Positions 45,741 to 57,679 of a stretch of DNA of 64,000 bases are shown here, piece after piece (positions within the stretch are counted from its first letter, which is position 1; the number at the start of each line of letters is the position of its first letter). The stretch comes from Telopea speciosissima (Eukaryota; Streptophyta; Magnoliopsida; Proteales; Proteaceae): assembly GCF_018873765.1 (NCBI RefSeq), contig NC_057920.1, forward strand, positions 7,267,307 through 7,331,306, written 5' to 3'. The notes below the pieces were generated by a model that had not been told where the DNA came from, made no database searches, and saw only the letters and a list, made by a program, of their open reading frames with translations. Made by a program: the position numbers and the translations under genes.

Positions 45741-47084
45741 GGTTGCTTTTGTTGGGTTTCTTTCTATTTTTTTTCTGATTTATTTCTATTTATTCATCCA
45801 TTTTTTCAGTACTAGTCACTAAAAACTACCTCAGTCAGTACCTCACTGAGCTTAAAACCTTGAGAAGGAGCTACGAACAAATCAACAACAAATGCTGTGT
45901 CTGTGTTTAATTCCAGGAAAGGGTCACTCACTCACTTGGGTTGCAATCCAATGAGCAGATGAGGGCAGAAGCTTCCTTAGGCGGTAAGATCTGGATGCTC
46001 CGCTGACGTCAAATAGGGAAGCCGCAATTTTCGATTTATATGCCTTGGTTTACGGAAGTTTATTCTTTCTCTATCTCTCTCTCGTCTCGTCTCGTGCACC
46101 ATAACTCATTGGACGGGAATGTACATGGCATTACGAATCTACTTTTCTAACTTTTAAATTTAAATTGGATTGGACCCAAACCTATTTTTATGTAGAGATC
46201 ATCGATGCCTCGATGGTGGTTCTGTAGTGGTGATACTAAAAATGACTATTTTGTCCTTGTTTTGGGTCCCCCCCTCCCCCGGCCCCCACCCTACTTTTTT
46301 CCCTTCTTGTTGGCAGTTAGGGAGTTCCAACTTCCAATAGTTCCACGGCGCCGTTGGGAATGTTATGCTAGAAAAAGGGGTAAATTGGCCAATTAACTGA
46401 AAAAAGCTGTTGGATTGCTTTAAAAAAGAAGGAAAAAAGTTATTTTTGGAACATAAAGACAGATCGAGATCTAGACCGTTTAATAAAAATGTACAGACTC
46501 GGTGGATTGAACGGTCCAGATTGGTGGGGGTATAGGGCATTTTGAAGAGTGTAAAAGGACTCGTTTTGGATGAGTTTGTGTTTTCGCTGTCCACCGACCA
46601 GGTGCGCTTTTCTCTTTGGTTATGGGAGGACACTGGGGGACCCTTCATTGGACTTTGGACAGCATTTGCTTTCTTTCTTTCTTTCTTGCTTTCTTTCTTG
46701 TTTTCCTTTTGTTTTCCTTTTGTAATGTAATTTTCTTTCTTGTCTGTTAATGTTATGTTAAATGCTATTTTCTGGTCTTAATTTTACTTCTTTCACATCT
46801 TTGTTTTTTCTTTTTTTTTTAATTATTTATTTATGAGACACACTACTTCACACGTCAAGCATCTAACAGAATCGAATTCTCTGCGAGGCGACAAAGAAAG
46901 GTTTCCTTTCCCATGTTACACGTCTCCATAACTCTCTCATTTCTCTCTCTCTCTCTCTCTCTCTCACGACATTTTGCTTCCATGAAGGTAACTCGATGTT
47001 CCAATTCATTAATATATATATATTTTTTCTTGGAAACTTTTCTTTACCCACCGTTGAGGGTAAGGGTAGTCAAAGTTCAGCACC
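45741..47084. other. Formin promoter side and intergenic DNA
   Basis: Just upstream of the formin start (to about 46100) is the likely leader and promoter. Near 46071-46098 are CTCT and TCTCGTCTCG words. Beyond are CT/TTTC runs at 46670-46730 and a (CT)n run near 46940-46965. Open frames here look like low-complexity noise. Confidence 0.4.
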
Positions 47085-47435
47085 AACTCATCGGATCTTA
47101 TCAGAATCAACCGGGTTCAGCTAGATTGAATAGAATTCTTATTGATTTGGTTTTGGGTTGGGATTTTATGGAAACAATAAAAATTGAAATTGAATCAGAT
47201 CAATTGAAAACAAAAAACCAGAGATATATCAATGAAAAAATAAGTTTTTCATTAATATTCAATGTATATATAAACCAACTCGATAAAAGACCAAATCAAA
47301 TTAGACCAAACCAATCAATTGACACCTCTAGGCATGAAGTGGTAATAACCCAATAACAAACCAATAAGAGACAATTAAACCAACCCAATAAAAGATCAAA
47401 TCAAATTAAACCAAACCGACCAATTGACACGTCTA
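47085..47435. repeat. GGTTTGGTTT-type repeat, tandem pair
   Basis: Two stretches end alike: 'accaaaccaatcaattgacacctct' (about 47303-47331) and 'aaaccaaaccgaccaattgacacgtct' (about 47410-47435). The first contains TTGGTTTTGGGTTGGGATTT and ATGGAAACAATAAAAATTG. Same family type as at 15819. Confidence 0.5.
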
Positions 47436-48261
47436 CCACAAAGATGGGTTGACTCATGATGAATCTAAAGGTTATCATTCCTTCACCCTATACGTTGAAG
47501 GCAAAATGGCTTTCATTATTTCAAAAACAATGATGGCCAATTAACGGTATTGGGAAAAAAAACTAGTTTTTTTTTATTTTTCTTTTTTTGGGTGGGGGAA
47601 GGGTTGAACTGTTGAAGTCTCAATTCATTGATGGCAGCCACTAATCACCAATTCACCAAGTGGCGATCTGGTCATCATTGGGCATGTTCCATCTGTTTAT
47701 CTCACATCCCTCTCTTCCTTTAAGTATTGGTGGGATGATCGCGCACATCCGACGGCACACCAGAGATCAGGTGATCAGAGGAATTTAACCCCTTTCCCCC
47801 CACCTCCCCCTTTAAAATTAAAAAATAAAAAAATAAAAAAATAAGATTCATGTTTGGACCCTGATCTGGATTGCCTGATCCAACAACAGACTACCTGCCT
47901 GTTTTGGTTGGTAGATCCAAGCCTAGTCCAGAATCCAGAATCTCTAAAAGCCCAATAAAAAAATCAAAAAAGTACTAAAAGTATGGGAGGAAGGGTTTCA
48001 TTAAAAAATAAGAATAATCTAATAGTTATGAACTATATTTTACTTGCTAGTTCCTACAAACACCTTATCTAATCTTTGCTTGAATCTCCTAAACTTTGAA
48101 TTTTCCCGCAATTTGGAGGTAAGTTGTTAACATATCAGTCCAACACAACTTTTTAGTTGTGCAATTGGGAGCAAAAGGAATGAAAACAACAGAAAACAAT
48201 GTTTTTGGGATATCATGCATGTTATAAACTTACAATATATATCTTATCATGATTTTAATAT
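47436..48261. other. Intergenic, no gene seen
   Basis: AT-rich, with AATAAAAA repeats near 47820-47840. No coding or RNA signal was recognised. Confidence 0.5.
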
Positions 48262-48480
48262 TCCCGCATCGGGTTAGTATCAGTCTCCACTTATATCGAT
48301 CCGGATCTGCCTATATCATCTGATCATCTCATATTGATCTAGATCAACCTACAAGAATTTTGATGATATGATCCAAATTGGATCAGATAAGTGGATCTAG
48401 GGATCATTATCGATACTTGACCCAAGATCAGCAAAGAATTGATATTGGAATCGATTGGAATCGATTGATCCTATCCTATA
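48262..48480. repeat. Dispersed GATATTGATAC-type repeat, copy 3
   Basis: ATCGATCCGGATCTGCC, TTGATCTAGATCAACC and ATTGATATTGGAATCGATTG words, of the same character as those at 10526, 18889 and 50220. Followed at 48490-48670 by a different unclassified piece ending in ACTCAAGACCTTCAGC. Confidence 0.45.
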
Positions 48481-49104
48481 TCAATTCTTTTCGTTTTTTT
48501 TTGAAACAGAAGGTATCCGGCCTTCAGCCAACTAAATCCCCCAGGACTCGTGTATGACTCTATAGAGCTCCCATATTTATCAGAGAATTTTCTCTAAGGT
48601 GAGTGACCCCAAGGGGAAAGACAGAGTGGAACTCAAGACCTTCAGCTTCCTTAAACTTCATCCCCAACCAATTATGACCGTTAAATCTTAAAGTGGATGA
48701 TTTGGTAAATAACATGCCCATTTAATACGCAAAGATTGCTCACCGTCATCAATACAATTACATTTTACATAGGATTAGCCTTTTTGAACACGCAGAGATG
48801 GATTAGTAGACACCCGGATCTGTACTGTTCTTTCAATAATTAATCAACCGGCGTACGATGGAATGAGTGGCTCCCTCGCACCACCAACCATTGTCAGTTT
48901 GTTTTAATACCAAACCATTAATAGTGGCCTAATCCTATCCGATGTGATAGTGGCCTCGTAGGAATGGTGTTTTGTTGAGAATAATCTAAAAAATATCAAA
49001 AACATTTTTTTGTTGGGATAGAACTCAAAAATATCAATTATGTTTGGGATTTTAGATGTCTTCACATATTTATTGGATTTCTATACCAGGATTGGGATCC
49101 TCTC
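48481..49104. other. Intergenic, unclassified repeat-like piece
   Basis: From 48497 (T9 run, GAAACAGAAGGTATCCGGCC) to about 48680 the sequence has the look of a short dispersed element, but no second copy is in the window. The remainder is plain AT-rich DNA. Confidence 0.35.
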
Positions 49105-49365
49105 TATGGGTGTAAATGAATAGTCAAAATTCATTTTCATATCCATGTCCGTATCCATTTAGCACTATCCGAATTCGTCCAAAAGCTAAACGAATGCGGA
49201 TACGGATAGACTATAGTTATTTGAAAAGCTATATTTACATGTAAACGGATAAAATATCCGATCCGTATCCATGTTCTTATCCGTTTAGCACTATCCGAAT
49301 CCGTCCGATAGCTAATCGGATGCAGATGCGGATATAGCACTATCTGATCCATTTACAGCCCTAAT
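49105..49365. repeat. Foldback element, family A type, short copy 3
   Basis: Left end GGGTGTAAATGAAT, right end on the other strand AGGGCTGTAAATGGATC. The body is built of ATCCGTATCCATTT and GCGGATACGGATAG words, and the phrase TCCGTATCCATTTAGCACTA is nearly repeated (about 49148 and 49261). It lacks the unique core of copies 1 and 2, so it may be a related subfamily. Confidence 0.55.
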
Positions 49366-49819
49366 CCTTTCCACTAAGTGGAGAGCCCAATGAGGCATCT
49401 GATGGCTGGGTAGTGCCGTACACATCCCGATGACAGTGGTTTTTTGATTTCTCCTTCAATCTTTTGCAAATTGCAACACAGGATTTCCTCTTCTTTTTTC
49501 TCCTCTTTTTTTTTTTTTTGGGATTTTGCCTATCTTCTCACTCCTTAATCTCCCAAAATATGAGTCTGATCTTTACGATATTATTGTTTTGAGTAATTCT
49601 TTACATCCAAAGGTCGAGCAAGGTGGTTGAATGACAGAAATGTGTAAATCTTTTTCCTCATCGTTCAGTTTTCCAGAACTCAAAAATTGCAAGTAATTTT
49701 CATGATTAAACTTGATTTTCATATTTTATGCTGATATTTGTTGCAAGTTGATTGATATTTCACACAAAATCGATTGATGTATAATTTTTCTTTTTTGAAA
49801 ATATTCTTTGGAAAAAAGA
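49366..49819. other. Intergenic, no gene seen
   Basis: AT-rich with a T16 run near 49510. Nothing else was recognised. Confidence 0.5.
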
Positions 49820-50180
49820 ATGCTGCTTGATCATGTGGCTCATGTGCTCAAACATAGGAGCATGCAAAATTACTACCCAACCCCTCCTAAAATTAAAATC
49901 TTATCTATGCTTATGCCCTTACGCTCTCATTGGCCGCTGAGCTAATGTAAGGGCCACAAAAACCAAGCAGTGATCTATGGTCCATATTCTTTTTAGCAAG
50001 AAAAGGAGCTTATTTGCCCGCATAGCCCTTGCGCCTAGACATATTAGTAGGAGCATGCGAATTTACCACCTTGCCCCCTTGAAATAAAAAATCTCATCCA
50101 AGTTGATACCACTGCGTGCTCACATTGGCCCAATGCTGGTACAGGGGCTACACAACCATATAGCAATCTCTTGCCCTTCT
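49820..50180 (+). repeat. Family C repeat, two adjacent copies
   Basis: Copy one (about 49830-49990) and copy two (about 50010-50180) share the order: AACATAGGAGCATGC / TAGTAGGAGCATGCGAATTT, a CCACCTTGCCCCC-type word, CTCACATTGGCCCAATGCTG, and a tail near GCAATCTCTTGCCC. Both have the orientation of the copy at 19184-19366. Confidence 0.6.
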
Positions 50181-50219
50181 TTTCAATTATTTATGGGATT
50201 TTTAGGCATTTTTAAAAAA

Positions 50220-50400
50220 AAAAAAATTTCAATCGATACATGATCGATATCCGGTCCAATACTAAAAAGGTATGCTAGCTGAGTGCTAACTCCGGCATTT
50301 TAGCCGGTATCAATCCAATACAACTGATATTGATTCGATACTCTATATCGATTTCCAGGGTACGATCCGATACCATGCACCAAAACCATGCCCACTACTA
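50220..50400. repeat. Dispersed GATATTGATAC-type repeat, copy 4
   Basis: ATCGATACATGATCGATATC, CGGTATCAATCCAATACAAC and GATATTGATTCGATACTC words, matching the style of the copies at 10526, 18889 and 48262. Confidence 0.5.
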
Positions 50401-51018
50401 AACAGTTCCAGCTTTTAAGTTGAAATCTAATATGATACTAAGGCACCAAAACCTGTGTGGGACCTTGGGACTCCCTTTCTCTCTCTCTGTGTTTGTTTGT
50501 GGTTGTGTTTGCATCTTTTAGATCCTGAAGTCAACAAGAAAATTGGACTGGAATTTTGTCTATGATATGGCTTCTAGTTTCCTTCCTACTGCAGAATTTT
50601 TTCCAGGATTAACTCCAAACATCACATTCAAAGTGAAGCAAAGGGTACGGTGTTTTGGACAATTCCAAGCTTTTATTTTCAACCGTCAAAATTCCCTTTC
50701 GTTGTTGTCCTTCTTTCTCCAGATTTAATTGGAGTCTCCATCCAATATGATAGCTGGGCTGTCGGCATGAGATCCTCGTGAATCTAAACAATGGAAAAGT
50801 TTTACCAAAAAAAACACAATGGAAAAGTCTATGTGGGACAAACCGTCAAAGCGTTGTCTTTGCCTCCTTGGTCTTGTTGGTGCGTGTAGAGAAATTGAAC
50901 TCGTCTCCGAATGATTGAAATGCCTATATATTAGGTAGCGGTGTATAATAGAATTTATGTTAAACAGCTATGAATCGTGGGATGATGAAGTGTAAAACAT
51001 CTTAACCATTCATCACCC
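50401..51018. other. Intergenic, no gene seen
   Basis: Contains a CTCTCTCTCTGTGTTTGTTTG run near 50480. The words 'acaatggaaaag' occur twice (about 50788 and 50817). Small open frames here are not protein-like. Confidence 0.45.
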
Positions 51019-51054
51019 ATTAACTCTATAACTGTTGGTAGTTATAGAGTTAAT
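51019..51054. repeat. Perfect 15-bp hairpin
   Basis: ATTAACTCTATAACT (51019-51033) and its exact complement AGTTATAGAGTTAAT (51040-51054) flank a six-base loop GTTGGT. On both sides lie matching words ('aacagctatgaatcgtgggatgatgaagtg' at 50964 and 'aacaattattgatcgttggatgaaatgta' at 51108), so it may be part of a larger decayed repeat. Confidence 0.8.
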
Positions 51055-51424
51055 GTTGTACGGAGATGATCTATAGGTTAGCGTTGTATATTGAAATTTT
51101 ATATGCTAACAATTATTGATCGTTGGATGAAATGTATGACTTCTCAACCATTTATTACTATGGAGAAAGGGCCAACTGAAATATACCCAGTTAACAAGCA
51201 CCATGGAACAAACAATTCTTCCACTCACTCTTGTGGATTCTAGAAGTGTGGCTAAGGGCATACGAGAACCATTCTCATACGAGAATGTGAGCAGAACTCC
51301 GAAAAAATGGGCAAGAGGGGGAAGACTTTTTGCCTCATCAGTGAGTGTTTTAACCATTTAAGATTACATTTCTCTTATACTTAGTCTCTCAAATCATATA
51401 TTGGTTGTTCTATTTTACTATGGG

Positions 51425-51740
51425 TTAAAGTCCTACATCAGTTTATTTTGATCCATGGTGCCTTCATTACTTGAGGAATTTTCTCCACTTAATGTCTTAA
51501 AGGTTTTGGGCCGAACCCATCAATATGGTATTAGAGTTTAGATATCTTTGTTATCCTCCCTAAATTGTTTATCCACATGTGAAATTAGGTATGCTGAAAC
51601 TACAAGTAAAGAGGAGTGTTGAGCTGTTGGAAGTTATTGAATTATTATGGTTTCACATCGAATTGTTCTGGTCCTTAGAACTCCTTCATATACTTGAGGA
51701 ACTCTCTCCATCTAATGACTTAAGGTCTTGGGTTGGACCT
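51425..51740 (+). mobile_element. Short LTR-like relics, possible Copia/TRIM type
   Basis: Two similar stretches (about 51425-51545 and 51640-51740) share 'ACTTGAGGAA.T.TCTCCA.(C/T)TAATG.CTTAA' and 'GGTTTTGGGCCGAACC'-like words. The first is followed by ATATGGTATTAGAGTTTA, resembling the Met-tRNA primer binding site of plant LTR elements. No coding part. An old broken relic; a weaker relative lies at about 60640-60695. Confidence 0.35.
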
Positions 51741-51899
51741 TTCAACATAAACAATTAAATTTCTCACCTTGAGAGATCAATTTCCTTATCTTTTCTTCTA
51801 TTTATTCCTTTTCTAACTTTTCTTAAACTAGAAAACAAACAGAATCTTCTTCTTAAATCAACAAAACAAAATGCATATTATTATGATCGGGTGAGGAAC

Positions 51900-51985
51900 A
51901 ACAACTACTACTACTACTACCACTACACTACAACATAGATTAGATAATTAGATTTCTCCTATTACTACTACGACTACTACTACTA
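51900..51985 (-). repeat. (TAG)n microsatellite at the beta-xylosidase stop
   Basis: CTA/ACT triplets fill about 51903-51930 and 51961-51985. On the minus strand the second run is TAG-TAG-TAG-TAG in the frame of the gene, so the stop codon is the first unit of the repeat. Confidence 0.85.
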
Positions 51986-54900
51986 CACATATGAGATAGC
52001 ACCTCCCTTGTTTTCTTTAGGCAACCTGAGATACAGATAATGCTTCACTTGGTGCTCACTGGAGGAACCAACCATGAGTGTATGCTGTCCCAAGGCTAAC
52101 TTCCTCTTCCCTTCAACATCTACCATAGTAAGGTCCTTACAAACATCTACTTGCAACCTCACAGTCTCACTCTTTCCTCTCTTCACCTCCACCCTCTCAA
52201 ACCCAATCAATTGTGTATTTGGAGGCCCATTTACCACCACTGGACTTGGTGGCTTCCAAAACATCAAAACCACATGTGACCCATCCATGTCTCCCTCATT
52301 CTTCACTGCTATCTCCACATCAAACTGTAATCCCTCACATTTGATGTGGTCCAAGTCCAACATCCGTTCAGTTTGGGCCAAGTTAAAAAAAGCCCATTTG
52401 GAAGAGAAGATGGGAAGTGGATCCAGCCCATGAGATGGGTTCAGTGGGAGTTGTAAGTTTGATGGAGCTGATTTTATAAATTTGGTGAATATGGAGTAGC
52501 TGAGCCCATGTCCAAATTCGTAGATAGTTGGGCCTGTGTAGAATCTGTATGTTCTTCCTGGGAAGTTTGCTGTGCTGTTAGCTCTCATGTTCATGTCTGT
52601 CATAGGCACCTTGTCTACGTACTCTTGTGGATACCATGTTACTGGTAACCTTCCACCTGGACAGAAAAGGAATCAATCAGTGCCAATATTACCTCCGTTT
52701 AGGGGTGGGGCCTGGGTTGGCTGTGTTGGGATAGTTTTGGGCTTGGAGATTTATGTCAAGCCCAGCCCATAAAAGAAAATCAACAAGCCTTTTTTTTTTA
52801 TTTTACTTCTAACCTACCCCCACTTCGAAAAGTTTCCTTTTTCCTTTTTCATTTAATTTTACTCCACTCTACCGATACAGATCGGAAGATAGGGTTTCCA
52901 CAAACCATGTAACCCTCCTTGTTTCGCACTGATTTTCTGTTACAAGGCAGATCAGATGAAGCTGAAATTTGTTAGATAGGTAGATGTCAAGGTCTCTTGT
53001 TCCCATGTCAAGTTTCAATCGAGATAGAGATTGTCACATGAAAAAAAAATGAGTAAAAAAAATCATTTAGACTATAAAGAGCCACAGGGGTTACCAAGAA
53101 GACGCATATATGGGAGGAGGAATAATTGAATCTAAGATTCCTAAATATCCCACGTCAAGATTCCACTTCACCCTCCCACATATATGGCATAACTAGGTGT
53201 TCAAATGGATTTGGGTCCTCTGTATTGTAGGTAGGGTGTTGGGTTGCGTGCCCAGGCACTGCAAGCCGTTGGATGTGCGCTACATGCCTATCGCAATACA
53301 GAGGAGCCCCACCCATGTTCAAACCTGGTAAGTTAGGGGGTGTCAAAAGCTGGTTCGCACTGGTAGGCAATTGCTCTGAAATAGGACCGATCAGTTACTA
53401 TACGGCCCGGTTTTAGGCCTAGACCGATTAATATTCGGTCATTCTCGATGTTAGCTAGCAGCCCAATTGGCATCGATGACAACCATTTATAGCTTAATCA
53501 GCTCGTTTATAGCCCGATTACTCTGCTTACAACCCAAGTATATACATGAGCCTGATAATGAACTGCTATCCGACCGACTCACTAAATATGAATGTGTCCA
53601 TACCTGGCACATGAGGCTCAATTAACTAAATAGTGTGGTAATGGTCCGGGAACTGATCTGTTGATACCCTTAAGTAGTTCAAGGGACCCTTCCACCAAAA
53701 TTTTATTTCACTTTTAACAAAACAGAGCAAGAGAAACAGAATGAAGGGAAGAGTGAAGGGAAAAGAGTACCTGGATTATAATCTCCAAACATGACTTGAG
53801 CAATGGCCTCTCCTCCAAACTGACCAGGGTAACCGACCCACAAGATCCCCACAATCTTGCTCTCATTCTTTGCAAAAGATATATCAATAGGACCGGCCGA
53901 CATAATAGCAAGAACTACTGGCCCTGTTGCTGCCTTCGCTACATTCATCACAAGGCTCTCTTGCTGTCCTGGCAAAGTCAAGTTCACTCTATCCAAACCT
54001 TCAGCTTCAATTGACTGATCAAGTCCCACAATCACAACCACCGCATCAGCTGTGGCTGCAGCCTTAGCAGCAGCGTCGATTTGACTCCCATCACTGCACT
54101 TCACATCAGCACAGCCTGGCTCATAAGTCACAGACGAGACATACTTCTGTAGCCCTTGTAAAGGGCTAATGTACCCACAAGGGATACCGGCGTAATTGCT
54201 TATCATAACCTGAGTGGCATTACCATTGGGTCCTATAACTGCTAAATTTTTGGCCTTGTTAGGGGACAAAGGAAGGGAGCCATCGTTGTCCAGCAAAACT
54301 ATTCCTTGCGTAGCAGCTTCTAGGGCCAGATTTTGGTGATCATTAGTACATATATCTGAGAGTCCAAGTTTTCCAAATGGGAGTTGAGTTTGGTCTCCAT
54401 CGAAGTAGCCAAGCCTCAAGAGAACGATGTAGTTGTATATCAAGGCCTGGTCTACAACTGATTCTTCAACTTTTCCTAACTTGACTGCATTCTCTGTGTA
54501 CTTGCCTAGGTAATCCCCACAGTTCATGTTTAAGCCTGCATTAATTAAGCATAGAAAAATTTTGGTACTGTTAGTAGCAGACTACCACCTTACAAGAAGA
54601 ATTTACCAAATTGTGTATGGATCCAGCCTCGCTGTGTCTCGGCAGCACGGTCTTGCCGGACAGCTCGGCAGTAGAGGATCCGGATCCAAATTGTGTCTTT
54701 CAGGGCCCATGGAGACAGAATCAGAATGCTTATGTAATGTAGCATTTGTGTTGGCTGACAAACCTGCTTTCAGAGCCAAGGCAACAGCATCTTCTGGTGT
54801 TGAAGTGTAGTGGATGGAGTTGTAGAATACATTGATGGAGTCGCAATCAGAAACAATATATCTGCTCCGAAACAAAAATTTCATGAATTGATGAGAAGGT

Positions 54901-56687
54901 CCAAAATGGATCAATTTCAAATGGGTATTCAGAACATGTGCACATTTTCCATCAGGCTCATTGTTGGGTATGATGTCCTGTATTCCATCCCTTGCATAAG
55001 TGGGTTGATGAGGAATCAGCCCACCTTGCATGTCTATCGTTGTTAATGGTGGGGCCTCAGCAAGCTAGTGGGTCTATGCGGGGGTTCGGGTGCGACAGCC
55101 TTGAGAAATTTTTTTTAAGGGATATGGATATTTCAATAAAATTTTTTGTATAGGGTGATGGTTCTTTCTCTACAATTGATTTTTGAGAGGTGTGAGGACA
55201 AGCGATTGTAACTCTATTCTCTATTGACGATCTTACCAAACCACAAAAATCCTAGTGTGCATTGTGTGATTGTTTATTTGCAATTTCCATTCATAACTAG
55301 ATTCGACCTAATCTGAGATTCTAGCTAGAACCCAAATACTATAAAAAAGGAAGCATAAAAAATATGAGAGAAGTGGGAGAGCTAGAGAAAGAACAGAACA
55401 GAACTAACCCATCCAAATCCCATTGACCTCTGATGACACCTTTGAGGAGGTCTGGGTCGGCACAGGTGGGTACCCCATTCACCCTGTTATATGAACACAT
55501 AACACTGCTCACCCCTCCCTCCACTACACAGCTCTTGAATGGTGGCTGAAATGTATCCTCCATGTCTTGCTTCGTTACCTGCAGATCAATCCACAAACCC
55601 ATTTAACATTTCTTACTATTTAATTTTTGAGACAAGTTCTCTAAGTGTACCCCGCCCACGCCTAGACACAGTAGGGGCGAAATGACCACCCCACCCTCTG
55701 TGTGGGGAAGTCTACCGTTGATCTTTGTCCCCTCCAGTTGCCTGCCCAGCCCAATTCCACCAGTGCCTCTATTAAGGGGGAGGCACAATGACCACCCTAC
55801 CCCTGCTCAGGTGGGTCCACCCCCTTATTACAGGCACTGGGGGTACTGAACCGAGCAGGGACCCATACCCAAACACAAATAGGGCAAAATGACCGCATCA
55901 CCCCCATGATGCCAACCCTGACACTCTCATTGGTCCCACGCACAAAAAAAATAGATATAAAAAAGATGGCCATAAATATACTTACCTTAGCGTCGAAGTG
56001 AAAACGATCATTGCCTTTCCAATTATCCAAATCATAGGCAGTGTAGTGCTTACAACAACTTGAAACCTTGAGAGGCTTATGCGCATCACTCCTAACCTTC
56101 CCTTCCTCGGCAGTCTCCTGCAGCCCACGGACATACTTGACGGCATATTTGGACACCACCGTGGGGTCCTCACCAGGGGTCTCTTGGCCTCTCCCCCACC
56201 TTGGATCACGAAACACATTCACATTAGGACTCCAATACGTCAACCCTGCAAGCCCAACATTGTACATGGCCCTCGCCTCCGTCGACACCACACGCCCCAT
56301 CTCATACCACAGTGAAGAATTAAACGTCGCCGCCGATAAAATGACGGCAGGGAAACTAGTAGCACCGGGCACGGTAGCATTGAAATGGACACCTGGTCCG
56401 GTGTTAGATACACCATGGAGTGCTTCTGACCACCACTCATAACCCGGCACGCCGAGCCTCGACACGCCGGTGGCGGTGTTCACTAGTTGCTGCACCTTCT
56501 CTGTAAGGCTAAGGCGTGACACCAAGTCTTTTGCCCTGTCCTCGTAAGATAAAGAAGTGTTACAGAATGCTAGATTGCTTATGTCCATAACAGTCTTATC
56601 GCATGCAAATTGGAAGGTTTTGAGAGGGATTGAGAGAAGTATTGATAGGCAAAGTGCCAAGACCAAGTGATTATTACACTTCTTCAT
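51983..56687 (-). CDS. BXL5-like: GH3 beta-D-xylosidase, BXL5-like
   Basis: Five exons on the minus strand: 56687-55986, 55578-55409, 54861-54764, 54535-53771, 52656-51983. All junction phases agree and give 802 aa (Arabidopsis BXL5 is about 780). Signal peptide 1 to about 27, so the enzyme is secreted to the cell wall. The N-terminal GH3 domain shows [32 protein letters not shown] and the nucleophile motif YIVSDCDSI, whose first Asp is about residue 296. The C-terminal domain has [19 protein letters not shown] and [21 protein letters not shown] fibronectin III-like end carries [18 protein letters not shown] and [12 protein letters not shown]. The family releases xylose, and in some members arabinose, from xylan and arabinoxylan. 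The close match to my recollection of BXL5 ([38 protein letters not shown]) favours that member over BXL1-4, 6 and 7. The motifs all look intact. Confidence 0.94.
52657..53770 (-). other. Intron 4 of the beta-xylosidase gene
   Basis: A 1114-base intron. At 52700-52770 it has a GGGCCTGGGTTGGC / AAGCCCAGCCCAT piece of inverted character, and at 53216-53305 a foldback. At 53395-53540 there are AGCCCGATTA/CAGCCCAATTGG words. Confidence 0.6.
53216..53305. repeat. Small foldback in the beta-xylosidase intron
   Basis: TCCTCTGTATTG (53216-53227) and its exact complement CAATACAGAGGA (53294-53305) close a 90-base element. GGG flanks one arm and CCCC the other, extending the pairing with one mismatch. 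MITE-like. Confidence 0.7.
55620..55950 (-). repeat. Family C-related repeats in intron 1 of the beta-xylosidase gene
   Basis: Three successive pieces contain GGGGCGAAATGACCACCCCA, GGCACAATGACCACCCTACC and GGGCAAAATGACCGCATCAC. All resemble the GACGCAATGATCACGCTGCC word of the element at 60417-60540. They fill most of the intron 55579-55985. Confidence 0.55.
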
Positions 56688-56720
56688 GGCTTAAGGACAC
56701 AAGCAATGGAACGGTGCTCC

Positions 56721-56730
56721 TTTATATATA
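56721..56730 (-). promoter_or_regulatory. Probable TATA box of the beta-xylosidase gene
   Basis: Minus-strand TATATATAAA begins 43 bases before the start codon at 56687. Initiation at the usual distance of about 30 bases would leave a leader of only about 10-15 bases. Confidence 0.55.
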
Positions 56731-57029
56731 GTTACAGTAGGAAGGGTAGGTCGATGCTGGACCACCCAACCTTTTTTCTTGTCTTGATGGGGTAGCAAGT
56801 TTGCTTATTAGTGACTGTTTGCCAAACTAAGAAGCAATGGTGTCTTTATGGAGTTGAGAGATTTTCGATCATTGCGGGGTTTTATGATGAAGCTAGGAAG
56901 GTGAACCCTAACGTGTCGTGTCCTGAATTGGGGTAAAGGAGACTTGGAAGTTTGAGAACGCCAAAAGCATGGAACGATTTAACTGAATGTGTAAATATGT
57001 AAACTCATGAAATACCGTTTGGGAGTTCA
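56731..57029 (-). other. Upstream region of the beta-xylosidase gene
   Basis: Presumed promoter DNA. No other element was recognised. Confidence 0.4.
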
Positions 57030-57600
57030 ATTCGATGTCAATGGATATTCGAAAATTCGTATTCGATCTATTTTTGTGTCTGTTTAGAAGAATCTGAATA
57101 ATCCATTCATAGGCTAATCGGATACGAATATGGTAATCCCCCTATCTGATTGAATTATTTGATTCGTTTAACAATCCAATGATAATAAATGTCTGAAATA
57201 TATGTGTCCATCTATCCGATTAAGTTATCTTATTGGATTTTGATTTCTTATTTTTATACTTTTATAAGTTAAGAATGTTATTTTTTTTTTTTTTTTCTAT
57301 TGGTTTATATATATTGTTTTATGCACTGTGATACATAGAATCACATATCTATTAAAATAAATACGAAATAAAGTAAAAAAGTTAAAAAAACCTTAAGAAA
57401 ATCAAAGACTACGAAGAATAGAAGAAAGGGTAGTTGTTGAACTCTCAAGTCTCAACCCTAACCCTCATCAACAAAACAGATAGGATATTATCCTAATCCG
57501 TCCGAAAACTAATAGAATATTATCCGAATCCGTCTGAATATAATCAGATACGAATATGATAATGCCACTATCCGATCGAATTCGATCCATTTACATCCTT
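57030..57600. repeat. Family A-type repeat, copy 4
   Basis: GTCAATGGATATTCG, ATCGGATACGAATATGGTAA and, near 57541, TAATCAGATACGAATATGAT words flank an AT-rich core. The right end is GATCCATTTACATCCTTATT, like the right ends of the other family A members. The core 'gttgaactctcaagtctcaacc' near 57440 faintly recalls the core of copy 1. Confidence 0.5.
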
Positions 57601-57679
57601 ATTCAAAACCCTAAGGCAGTAGGTGAAGATGGTCCCTCCCCTCGCTCAAAAATAAAAAAAATTAAAAATTGTTTCACTA

